DNA of 47,861 nt from an uncultured bacterium (lineage in GTDB: Bacteria; Bacteroidota; Bacteroidia; Bacteroidales; Muribaculaceae), in NCBI GenBank assembly GCA_905214735.1, contig CAJMNI010000016.1, positions 1-47,861 on the forward strand, in the 5' to 3' direction. Below are positions 33,262-41,100 of the stretch, in pieces. Under the pieces are notes generated by a model. That model had not been told where the DNA came from. It worked only from the letters and a program-made list of their open reading frames with translations, and did not search any database. Made by a program: the position numbers and the translations under genes. Position 1 is the stretch's first letter. Each line of letters begins with the position of its first letter.

Positions 33262-35679
33262 ATGCCTCTTTTTCGTTTTATATTCCTCATACTTCTGAGC
33301 CTTTTGGCAAACTCTTGCGCCCGCAGCCGCGAGGAGGGGCAAATTCAGCGTGCCGTCGGGCCGGCCGAGGCAACGTCAGTGGCGAGTTCTGCCACTCGGT
33401 CCCGACTCCTTGTCGGCACCGCCTCCAACCGTTTTTACAGCTTCGATCCGCGCACCGGCTCCATGCTGGCGTATCCGTTGCCACCGACTGATACCGTCGA
33501 ACCGGTTTATGCCGTCAGGGATCTCGGCAACGACGAATTTCTCGTGGCCCGGCGCAATCATGGGATAGAGAGGGTGAAATATGATTTGCGGGGGGATTCG
33601 GCAATTATCGCTTCCCATAGTTTCATTCCGATGCCGTCGGGGTCTTTGCCCGACAAAGGAATTCACTACAGCACGTATGATATTCTTCGAATCGAGTCAT
33701 TGATTTTTTTAGGTACGTCCAACGGACTTCTGACGCTCTGTCCCGAAGATCAGTGGCAGACACGTTATGTACTGCCATTGAAGCCGATGCGCGACAATGT
33801 CTATCAATTCGCGGTCAGGAAACTCAGATTGATAAAAGATTCCGTCGAGGCTTTTACCGAACGCGGGGTGTATGCCGTTGCTCTTTCCGATATCGACAAT
33901 CCGGCAGCCAAACCCCGGCTGATAACAAGGGAATGCGAAGCGTCATCTCCGAATCTTTCTGTCACTACCGACTCGGCAGTGTATATAGTAGATTCAGGTC
34001 GTCTTTATCAGACGGCGTCAGTTCTCCCGGAAGCGGAGAAAGTCAGACTGATTGATCCGAACGGTTATATTCTCTCGGATCGTGGAGGCATATGGCACGG
34101 CAAGCAATTCCTCGGAGATCTTAAGGATGCCTCCTCGGTGAAGGCTATATCTTTCGACACGCTCTCGTGCTTATTATATCAGGTGAGACCGGACGGTATC
34201 TATCAATGTTCGGTAAGTAAAGGAATTTTGCCTCATGGTCGCAGTTCACGGCTTTTCTCTCCAAATCCGGAGGGAGACAGCTATGTCTCTCTTCTTGCCA
34301 CGCCTTCGGGATTGTTTGCCGGATCGCGTAAAAGTCTGCGAAAACTGGACAAAGAGGGAAACACTGATGTCGAATACCGATTTCCTGAACTTGAAAAGGA
34401 GTATCAGAACCCCTATGTCACTTCGCTGACGCTGAATCCCACCGGTCAGATTATTGCCGGCACTCTCAATCATGGAAACTGGGAAGTGCCCGCGCGTGGA
34501 AACCTCATGTTAGTCTACGACCGACCGATGGATGTTAAGAGCGGTTTGCCCGGCGATCCGCTACCGGAAAGACCGTGGCTTACAATGGAATCCTTATTAA
34601 GCAGATGGCCGGTGATGCTGTGTATTATAGTAGTGGCAGTGCTGCTGATTGTCGGTGCCCTGATAGTCGTCAGGCGGCATCGTGTCGCTCTCACTTCACG
34701 GTCGACCGAGCTCGCCAAGATTATCCGCCGCTATCCTAACTTGAATTTAGTTCCAATAGCTGAGAATCTGGAGGCTTTTGTGGCCGAACCCCTCGATAAG
34801 AAAAAGAGATCGAAGGCCTTGAATTCATTGTCTCGGCTTGAGATATTAGTGGAAAAGAATCTTGATAACCTCAAACGTCTCTTGTCTTCACTTCCTGCAG
34901 AGAAAAAGAATGAGGATGAAGGATCAATGCAGACGATACTGGCAGACTTCCGCCAGAAGGCAGAGATTATAATGCGCGAGAAGTTGGCAATCCCTCAGGA
35001 CGCACCGCTGACTGCCCGTCTGGAGGCTTTGGCCGAAGTGACGAAGTTACTCCCCGACTTGGAAAGCGCTATCGAAAAGTGGGCTGAGTTCCCTGTCGAA
35101 GAGGAAACATTGAAAAAGAAATGGTGGGATTATCTTGCGCTTGATTCGCATGCCATTTGGTGGCGCTATCCATTGTTAAAAGATTCACCACAAAAGAAAG
35201 AGAAGTCTGACAAAAATGATAAGAAGCAGACTGACGATATTACGAAGTCCGACAAAAAGAAGCCTAAAGATAAAGATGCTGAATTCTACGATTGGGAGGG
35301 ACGTTATCTTTTCCTTTCTGTTGTGTTCTGCAATAACTATGAAATGGCTGTAGGCACTAAAAAAATATCCGATGAGCGCAAGAAGGGATTGCTGGCTCAG
35401 ACATATAACGATAAAATGGGGAGCCTCTATAAATATCTGGCAGACATGATGACCAAGGAATATGTGTTTGCCGAGCGGCCTCCTCTAATTCCCGCGACCA
35501 CTGGCGACATATTGTGGCATTTATTTGTAAGAAAGGCGAATGAATCCTTTGGTAACAATGGCGGGGGAACTCTGCCGCAATGGACCAAGCAGGCAATACA
35601 CTATCGTTTGAGGGAAGAACCGGATAAGAATGTAAAGGGAGCCAACACTCGCGGTCGCCCGAAGAAAACAGCGAAATAA
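33262..35679 (+). CDS. Single-span membrane protein with propeller-like sensor and GRP-tailed cytoplasmic domain
   Basis: 805 residues. The N-terminus (PLFRFIFLILLSLLANSCAR) is a signal/lipobox-like segment with Cys near 19. Residues ~30-440 are repeated beta-rich blades (LLVGTASNRFYSFDPRTGS, FLGTSNGLLTLCPEDQW, LFAGSRKSLRKLDKEGNTD, IIAGTLNHGNWEVPARG), resembling the periplasmic propeller of Bacteroidetes hybrid sensors. One transmembrane helix at ~449-470 (WPVMLCIIVVAVLLIVGAL) leads to a helical C-terminal half with a Lys/Asp-rich linker. No kinase or AraC domain follows. The last residues, TRGRPKKTAK, contain an AT-hook-like RGRP core. It may be a membrane-anchored DNA-binding sensor, or the basic tail may be incidental. 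The start is preceded by GGAG and by its own promoter. Confidence 0.75.
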   Translation: MPLFRFIFLILLSLLANSCARSREEGQIQRAVGPAEATSVASSATRSRLLVGTASNRFYSFDPRTGSMLAYPLPPTDTVEPVYAVRDLGNDEFLVARRNHGIERVKYDLRGDSAIIASHSFIPMPSGSLPDKGIHYSTYDILRIESLIFLGTSNGLLTLCPEDQWQTRYVLPLKPMRDNVYQFAVRKLRLIKDSVEAFTERGVYAVALSDIDNPAAKPRLITRECEASSPNLSVTTDSAVYIVDSGRLYQTASVLPEAEKVRLIDPNGYILSDRGGIWHGKQFLGDLKDASSVKAISFDTLSCLLYQVRPDGIYQCSVSKGILPHGRSSRLFSPNPEGDSYVSLLATPSGLFAGSRKSLRKLDKEGNTDVEYRFPELEKEYQNPYVTSLTLNPTGQIIAGTLNHGNWEVPARGNLMLVYDRPMDVKSGLPGDPLPERPWLTMESLLSRWPVMLCIIVVAVLLIVGALIVVRRHRVALTSRSTELAKIIRRYPNLNLVPIAENLEAFVAEPLDKKKRSKALNSLSRLEILVEKNLDNLKRLLSSLPAEKKNEDEGSMQTILADFRQKAEIIMREKLAIPQDAPLTARLEALAEVTKLLPDLESAIEKWAEFPVEEETLKKKWWDYLALDSHAIWWRYPLLKDSPQKKEKSDKNDKKQTDDITKSDKKKPKDKDAEFYDWEGRYLFLSVVFCNNYEMAVGTKKISDERKKGLLAQTYNDKMGSLYKYLADMMTKEYVFAERPPLIPATTGDILWHLFVRKANESFGNNGGGTLPQWTKQAIHYRLREEPDKNVKGANTRGRPKKTAK

Positions 35680-35716
35680 AATAGCCACTTTTTGTAGGAA
35701 TGCAACGCGAAAAAGT

Positions 35717-35816
35717 TTTTGTTACGATTAACAAAAACACCAATTTTAGAGATTTTGTTAATCATAACAAATAAAACCGACCGTTTCGGTGTTTTTATTT
35801 GTTACGATTAACAAAA
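35717..35816. repeat. Three copies of a TTTGTTA-n4-TAACAAA motif, two as a large inverted repeat
   Basis: Copy 1 (35717-35736) reads TTTTGTTACGATTAACAAAA, itself palindromic. Copy 2 (35753-35772) is inverted and copy 3 (35797-35816) direct. Copies 2 and 3 with flanks form a ~28-bp stem around a short loop near 35780, followed by a run of T. The structure can terminate the gene ending at 35679. The same GATTAACAAAA core lies inside the promoter of the DUF4143 ATPase at 46170-46180, hinting at a shared binding site. No gene is seen in 35817-35971. Confidence 0.75.
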
Positions 35817-35971
35817 TTTTTTGTGAGAGATGACTTTAAACCTTTTTTAATATCGCTTTGTTGTTTAGATAGACGGTCGGAAACAATGTCCGTTTGCTGA
35901 GATGCCATGATGTTCCGGCCGCCTCACGATAGAATATACTAATTATCAAATTACACATTATACATTATACT

Positions 35972-37285
35972 ATGAACACAGCACCTCTTCAGGGCATCAA
36001 GGTAGTGGATTTCACAAGCGTCCAGTCCGGCCCTTCCTGCACACAGCTTCTCGCATGGCTCGGAGCCGAAGTAATCAAAATCGAACGTCCCGGCACCGGC
36101 GACGCCACCCGTAAGGAACTTCAGTTCGATCCAGATTGCCCGAGCTATTACTTCCTGCAGCTCAACTCCGACAAGAAGTCGCTCGCACTCGACGCCGCCA
36201 CTCCCGACGGCCGCGAGATCCTCACGCGCCTCATCAAAGACGCCGATATCTTTATAGAAAACCTCCATCCCGGAGCAATGGACAAGCTCGGCTTCAGCTG
36301 GGAAGTTGTCCACAAAATCAATCCCCGTTGCATCTACGGCACCATCAAGGGATTTCCCGTTTCGTCGCGTTTCGCCGACCTTAAGGCTTACGAGCCTGTG
36401 GCTCAGGTGACAGCTTGCGCCGCGTCGACTACCGGCTGGTGGGAAGGCGACAACGCAGTGCCGACCCAGAGCGGCGCCGCCCTCGGCGATTCCAACACCG
36501 GTATGCACATGACCATCGGTCTGCTCGCCGCCCTTTGCCAGCGCGAGAAGACAGGCGAAGGATGCTACGTATATCAGTCGATGCACAACGCCTGCCTCAA
36601 CCTCTGCCGAATCAAGACCCGCGACCAGCTTACGCTCGACCGCATCGGTTATCTCACACAGTTCCCGCAATATCCCGACGGAAAATTCTCCGACTTCGTT
36701 CCCCGTTCGGGTAACACGGAGGGCTCCGGAGTGCTCGGCTGGACCTACAAGTGCAAAGGCTGGGAGACCGACCCGAACGCATACTGCTACATCATCTTCC
36801 AGCGCGGCAAGAAGGATTTCGAGCTCGCTTGCAAGGCCTTCGGTTTCGAAGACTGGCTCACCAACCCCGATTTCAACACCGCCGACGCTCGCGACCGCCA
36901 CAAACAGGAGGTTTGGAAACGAGTTCAGGAGTGGGCTATCGACAAAGATAAATTCGAGGTTGTAAAGCTTCTGGCTCCCTACGGAGTCCCCTGCGCCCCT
37001 GTCCTCAACACGAAAGAGGTTCTCGACGACCAGTCGCTCTACGACGGCAATACACTCGTAAAGATCGACCAGGGCGGAAAGATCGGCACATTCGTCACTG
37101 TCGGAGTTCCTTTCACGATGTCGAACTATCAGCCGAACTACGGTCCTTGCCCGACATTGGGAGGCAACACCGACGAGATCCTGACAAAATACGGCTTCTC
37201 GGCCGACCAGATCGCAAGCTTCAAGGCCAACGGCACGACAGCTCCTATGCCTAAAGCAGCTCCTGCCGAACCAGCCAAGAAATAA
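35972..37285 (+). CDS. frc: Formyl-CoA:oxalate CoA-transferase
   Basis: 437 residues, class III CoA-transferase (CaiB/BaiF). It moves CoA from formyl-CoA to oxalate, giving oxalyl-CoA and formate. The catalytic aspartate is Asp173 in LGDSNTGMHMTIG, corresponding to Asp169 of the Oxalobacter enzyme. The N-terminal VVDFTSVQSGPSCTQLLAWL carries the CoA-side Gln18, and GGNTDEIL lies near the C-terminus. The C-terminal Ala/Pro/Lys tail (APMPKAAPAEPAKK) is an unusual extension. It is followed by oxc, and this pairing leaves little doubt about specificity. The promoter was not identified; only degenerate matches lie in 35820-35970. Confidence 0.95.
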   Translation: MNTAPLQGIKVVDFTSVQSGPSCTQLLAWLGAEVIKIERPGTGDATRKELQFDPDCPSYYFLQLNSDKKSLALDAATPDGREILTRLIKDADIFIENLHPGAMDKLGFSWEVVHKINPRCIYGTIKGFPVSSRFADLKAYEPVAQVTACAASTTGWWEGDNAVPTQSGAALGDSNTGMHMTIGLLAALCQREKTGEGCYVYQSMHNACLNLCRIKTRDQLTLDRIGYLTQFPQYPDGKFSDFVPRSGNTEGSGVLGWTYKCKGWETDPNAYCYIIFQRGKKDFELACKAFGFEDWLTNPDFNTADARDRHKQEVWKRVQEWAIDKDKFEVVKLLAPYGVPCAPVLNTKEVLDDQSLYDGNTLVKIDQGGKIGTFVTVGVPFTMSNYQPNYGPCPTLGGNTDEILTKYGFSADQIASFKANGTTAPMPKAAPAEPAKK

Positions 37286-37300
37286 ATTCCACAACTTATC

Positions 37301-37344
37301 AAAAGGCCACGGGAGAATCCCGCAGAGGGTAACCGTGGCCTTTT
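37301..37344 (+). terminator. Hairpin with T-run between frc and oxc (partial terminator)
   Basis: Perfect 12-bp arms (37301-37312 / 37333-37344), ending in TTTT. It has terminator form but sits 30 nt before oxc, leaving no room for a consensus promoter. It more likely tunes the frc:oxc ratio or protects the frc mRNA end. Confidence 0.7.
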
Positions 37345-37374
37345 CTTAGACTTATCCAATCATATTTTATTACT

Positions 37375-39096
37375 ATGGACACAACAAACGCTCCCAAATA
37401 TCCCGATCAGGTAACAGGAATGTACGTGCTCGCACGCGCTCTCCGCATGGTCGGAATCGACCAGATGTACGGCCTCGTCGGCATTCCGGTCACCGAATTC
37501 GCATATATAGCCCAGGAGCAGGGCATCAAGTTCGTAAGCTTCCGTCATGAGCAGCAGGCCGGCATGGCCGCCCAGACCCATGGCTATCTAACCGGCAAGC
37601 CCGGCGTGCTCCTCACCGTCTCGTCGCTCGGCTTCCTCAACGGACTGACCGCCACGATCAATGCCACTGTCAACTGCTATCCTATGATTCAGATCTCCGG
37701 TTCAAGCGAACGCGAGCCGATCGATCTCGACCAGGGCGCTTACGAAGGTCTCGACCAGCTCAATGTCGCCAAACCTCTTGTCAAAGCAGCCTACCGCGTC
37801 AACAAAGCCGAGGATATCCCGACGGCGGTGGCCCGCGCCTATCGCGCCGCAGTGAGCGGACGCCCCGGCGGCGTCTATCTCGACGTGCCGACTCCCTGTC
37901 TCGGCCAGATTGTGAACCGCGCCGACATCGAGCCGCTCTGCTATCAGCTCGTTGATCCGGCTCCCGCAATGCCGCCGGCTCCGGCAAGTGTAGACCGCGC
38001 AATGGAGCTTATCGCTTCGGCCAAACGTCCGGCGATTCTCATTGGCAAAGGCGCTGCCATGGCCCGTGTAGAAGGCCAGCTCAAGGAATTTGTCGACAAG
38101 ACGGGCATTCCTTACCTGCCTATGTCGATGGCCAAGGGAGTGCTTCCCGACGACGGCCCTCTGAGCGCCCTTGCATGCCGATCGATCATCATGGAGACCG
38201 CCGACGTCGTTATCCTTTGCGGCGCCCGTCTCAACTGGCTCCTCTCCAGAGGCCACGGACGCTGGAGCAAGACAGTGAAATTCGTTCAGCTCGACATCGA
38301 TCCCGAAGAAATCGACTGCAACCGCCCGATAGCCGCTCCGGTGGTAGGCGACCTCGCTTCTTCGCTCGACGCAATGATCGCCAAGCTCCCCGACTATAAG
38401 ATGAGCATCGATTCGGCATGGGTTCCCCAGCTGCAGGCTCACACGAAGGAGGAGAACGCCAAGTTCGCCGCCCGTCTGAAAGAGAACGCATCGGCTATGC
38501 CGATGAACCACTGGACCGCTTTGGGCGCCATCAAGCCCGTAATGGCCGCAAACCCCGACGTGATCCTCGTGAACGAGGGTGCCAACACCCTCGATGACAC
38601 CCGCGACGCCCTTGACATGGAGCTCCCGCGCCACCGCATCGACTGCGCCACATGGGCAATCATGGGTATGGGAATGGGTTCAGCTGTCGGAGCCGCCGTT
38701 TCCACCGGCAAGAGCGTCGTTGCCATCGAAGGCGACTCTGCGTTCGGTTTCTCGGGAATGGACTTCTCCACAATCTGCAGGTTCAACCTCCCCGTTACAG
38801 TAGTGATCTTCAACAACGGAGGTATCTATAACGGCATCGGCGTCAACCTCAGCAAGGATGGCGACCCCGCGCCGACGACCCTCGACATCAAGGCCCGCTA
38901 CGACAAACTCGGAGAATGCTTCGGAGCCGACAACTATTATGTCACGACTCCTGAAGAACTTACCGAAGCCCTTACGAAGTCGATTGCCTCGAAACGCCCG
39001 ACATTGATCGACGTGCAGCTCGCCGCCGACTCCGGCAAGGAATCCGGACATATCGGCTATCTCAATCCCGCACCGCTTCAGAACATAGTTGTCTGA
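37375..39096 (+). CDS. oxc: Oxalyl-CoA decarboxylase
   Basis: 573 residues, thiamine-diphosphate enzyme converting oxalyl-CoA to formyl-CoA and CO2, consuming a proton. Glu59 in SFRHEQQAG is the ThDP-activating glutamate. The GDSAFGFSGMDF ... VIFNNGGIYNGIG block (~445-480) is the metal/ThDP-binding GDG-type motif with its closing NN. The central domain holds RPAILIGKGAAMAR. The C-terminal IGYLNPAP lies where the active-site lid of the family closes. It regenerates the formyl-CoA used by Frc, so the two form a cycle. Confidence 0.96.
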   Translation: MDTTNAPKYPDQVTGMYVLARALRMVGIDQMYGLVGIPVTEFAYIAQEQGIKFVSFRHEQQAGMAAQTHGYLTGKPGVLLTVSSLGFLNGLTATINATVNCYPMIQISGSSEREPIDLDQGAYEGLDQLNVAKPLVKAAYRVNKAEDIPTAVARAYRAAVSGRPGGVYLDVPTPCLGQIVNRADIEPLCYQLVDPAPAMPPAPASVDRAMELIASAKRPAILIGKGAAMARVEGQLKEFVDKTGIPYLPMSMAKGVLPDDGPLSALACRSIIMETADVVILCGARLNWLLSRGHGRWSKTVKFVQLDIDPEEIDCNRPIAAPVVGDLASSLDAMIAKLPDYKMSIDSAWVPQLQAHTKEENAKFAARLKENASAMPMNHWTALGAIKPVMAANPDVILVNEGANTLDDTRDALDMELPRHRIDCATWAIMGMGMGSAVGAAVSTGKSVVAIEGDSAFGFSGMDFSTICRFNLPVTVVIFNNGGIYNGIGVNLSKDGDPAPTTLDIKARYDKLGECFGADNYYVTTPEELTEALTKSIASKRPTLIDVQLAADSGKESGHIGYLNPAPLQNIVV

Positions 39097-39117
39097 TCTG
39101 ATATAGGTCTGATCTAA

Positions 39118-39142
39118 GTTGCCCCGGAATTTCCGGGGCAAC
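39118..39142 (+). other. Tight RNA hairpin between oxc and the AEC transporter gene
   Basis: 12-bp arms (39118-39129 / 39131-39142), GC-rich, with a minimal loop. No U-run follows, so it is not a simple terminator. A stabilising or processing element is more plausible. It ends 27 nt before the transporter start. Confidence 0.7.
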
Positions 39143-39169
39143 CCATATCCTCACTATAAATATAGTTTT

Positions 39170-40141
39170 ATGGAACACATCATTCTTTACGCAATAGTCC
39201 CGATCCTGGTGATAATGCTGCTGGGATATTATTCGGGAAAGACAGGAGCCTTTACAGGAAGCAACGCGAGGGTGCTCAACAAGGTGGTGCTCAACTACGC
39301 ACTTCCCGCCGCTCTCTTCATCTCGATCGTGAAGGCCAACCGGGAGATGCTGAGCGTAGACCTCAAGCTGACTATCATCTCCTTCGTGGTGCTTATCGCC
39401 TGCTTCTTCCTGGTCTATTTTGTCTATCTCTGGTTTTATAAAGACACAGTGGCCGAGTCGGCCATATCGGCCCTTATCTCCGGTTCGCCTACGATCGGAT
39501 TCCTTGGTTTCGCAGTGCTGCAGCCTATTTTCGGTGACTCCGCGTCTGTCGGACTCGTAATCGCGATTGTAGCCATCGAGGTTAACGCCATCGGCATTCC
39601 TATCGGTCTGGCGCTGCTCAATAGCGGCAATGCGGCAAAGGCCGCAGGAAACACCGGAAAGAAACCCAATCCCTGGATGCCGGTGATCAACGCCATCAAG
39701 GAGCCTGTGGCATGGGCTCCGATTCTGGCCGTGATCCTCGTGCTCTGCGGGCTTAAATGGCCTGCATATCTCGATCCGTCGTTCGATCTTATCAAAGGCG
39801 CCAACGCTTCGATTGCAGTCTTTGCCGCCGGCATCACCCTTTCGTCGGTGAAGATTAAGATCAATGGCCAGGCAATAATGGGATCGGTGCTCAAACTGAT
39901 TGTCATGCCGCTCGCGATTCTTATTGTCGGCATCATCTTCCACATGACGCCGGTCAATCTGAAGATGCTCGTGGTCTGCGCAGCTCTGCCGCCCGCTTTC
40001 TCCGGCATCATCATCGCCAGCCGTTACAACACGTATGTGGCAACCGGAACATCGTCGCTTGCTCTCTCCACCATCCTCTTTATGGGTTTCTGCCCGCTCT
40101 GGATATGGTTTACCGACCTTTGCATCGGATGGTTCTATTGA
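39170..40141 (+). CDS. AEC family transporter, probable oxalate/formate carrier
   Basis: 323 residues from the ATG at 39170; a longer frame begins in the intergenic hairpin. About ten transmembrane helices in the auxin-efflux-carrier arrangement of two five-helix halves, starting IILYAIVPILVIMLLGYYSG, with a central break PWMPVINAIKEPVAWAPILA. E. coli yfdV, next to the oxalate genes yfdW and yfdU, belongs to the same family. Position after oxc therefore argues for oxalate uptake or oxalate/formate exchange, in place of the OxlT antiporter of Oxalobacter. The substrate is not proven. Confidence 0.88.
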   Translation: MEHIILYAIVPILVIMLLGYYSGKTGAFTGSNARVLNKVVLNYALPAALFISIVKANREMLSVDLKLTIISFVVLIACFFLVYFVYLWFYKDTVAESAISALISGSPTIGFLGFAVLQPIFGDSASVGLVIAIVAIEVNAIGIPIGLALLNSGNAAKAAGNTGKKPNPWMPVINAIKEPVAWAPILAVILVLCGLKWPAYLDPSFDLIKGANASIAVFAAGITLSSVKIKINGQAIMGSVLKLIVMPLAILIVGIIFHMTPVNLKMLVVCAALPPAFSGIIIASRYNTYVATGTSSLALSTILFMGFCPLWIWFTDLCIGWFY

Positions 40142-40184
40142 TCGACATGAAGCCGAATTTGTTTCATTAGTAAAATGATTAGCT

Positions 40185-40862
40185 ATGGATAGTTCTATTA
40201 TAACTCCCTTTGCAAAAGCGCTCGACGAGCAAAAGGCCCAATATGCCGGTGTCATTTCCGACGGCGTGAAAAGCATCGCTTTGCCCGCTTCGGAAGAGAG
40301 CATGCAGATAGGGAAGAAAAATTTCCTTACGGAGAGCGGCTGGACATTTATCGTGATCGGTGTGATCGCTGCGATTGCCGGTCTGGTGATGTGCGTGCCT
40401 GGAATCTGGATCAGCGGTTTCACGGCGATAGCCAGCGGCGTCTATTGCATCGTCAAGGGTGAGGCACAGCTCAAGGCCGAGGCCTTCACTAAAGTCGGTG
40501 ACTCCGTTTACTCGTCGATAGAGGGAACAGTCGCAAAAGTCAGCAAAGGCTGGACTGCCGATATCGTTGCCCAGAACGCCGGTTTGCGCAAGAGCATCAT
40601 AAATTCCGCCGCTTCCAACGATGAGAAGGCAGAGGCTGTCGGCAAAGTCGTCGACGAAGGATATTTCCACGTCGATATGGCAGATATCCGCAAAGAGATT
40701 GATTCCGCTGCTGCGAAATCGACACTCGACTCGATGCGTGACACTCTGTCCAAGGCCGGACAGGCTCTTTCCGACGCGCTTGACGTAGCGGCCAAAGCCC
40801 GTCAGGATATCTTGACATCACTCTCGGCGCCTGCCAAAGCGCAGCCTGCCCCCGCAAAGTAA
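40185..40862 (+). CDS. Small membrane protein at the end of the oxalate cluster
   Basis: 225 residues. Two adjacent hydrophobic helices (WTFIVIGVIAAIAGLVMCVP, then ISGFTAIASGVYCIVKG; ~53-90) form a hairpin, flanked by a polar N-terminus and a long helical, Ala-rich C-terminal domain (~95-210; SMRDTLSKAGQALSDALDVA). It ends in an Ala/Pro/Lys tail (APAKAQPAPAK) similar to the end of Frc. No family recognised. It is 43 nt downstream of the transporter with no promoter between, so it probably belongs to the same transcript. It could be a membrane anchor or regulator for the pathway; unproven. Confidence 0.75.
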   Translation: MDSSIITPFAKALDEQKAQYAGVISDGVKSIALPASEESMQIGKKNFLTESGWTFIVIGVIAAIAGLVMCVPGIWISGFTAIASGVYCIVKGEAQLKAEAFTKVGDSVYSSIEGTVAKVSKGWTADIVAQNAGLRKSIINSAASNDEKAEAVGKVVDEGYFHVDMADIRKEIDSAAAKSTLDSMRDTLSKAGQALSDALDVAAKARQDILTSLSAPAKAQPAPAK

Positions 40863-40900
40863 AAGCACGAAATATAAAAAAGTAAAAATAAGGCCTGAAC

Positions 40901-40935
40901 AGGGTGTCGGAAACGCGAGTCGTTTCTGACACCCT
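40901..40935 (+). terminator. Terminator of the oxalate gene cluster
   Basis: 15-bp arms (40901-40915 / 40921-40935) with one G-U, 5-nt loop, followed by TTCTG. It lies before the fbp promoter. Confidence 0.7.
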
Positions 40936-40988
40936 TTCTGCGTTTCATGCGGTTTGCTGCGATTTGCCCCGATTTTTCTCCGGAACAG

Positions 40989-41019
40989 TTTGGGGAAACA
41001 GATTATTTGCTTATATTTG
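40989..41019 (+). promoter_or_regulatory. fbp promoter
   Basis: TTTG (40989-40992), 19-nt spacer, TATATTTG (41012-41019): full consensus. Leader about 75 nt. Confidence 0.7.
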
Positions 41020-41100
41020 CATAAGCGATAGCAAATCATTTGTTCAAGCCTAACTGTTCAACCCAACTGTTCAAGTTTAACCTTATCCCGAATCTATGCC

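Noticed and set aside
35951..37294. 447-codon frame opposite frc
   Set aside because: Lies exactly across the CoA-transferase gene, whose active-site motifs are clear.
39062..40423. 453-codon frame opposite the AEC transporter
   Set aside because: Crosses the oxc end, a hairpin, the transporter and the start of the next gene; His/Asp-rich composition is typical of antisense to membrane genes.
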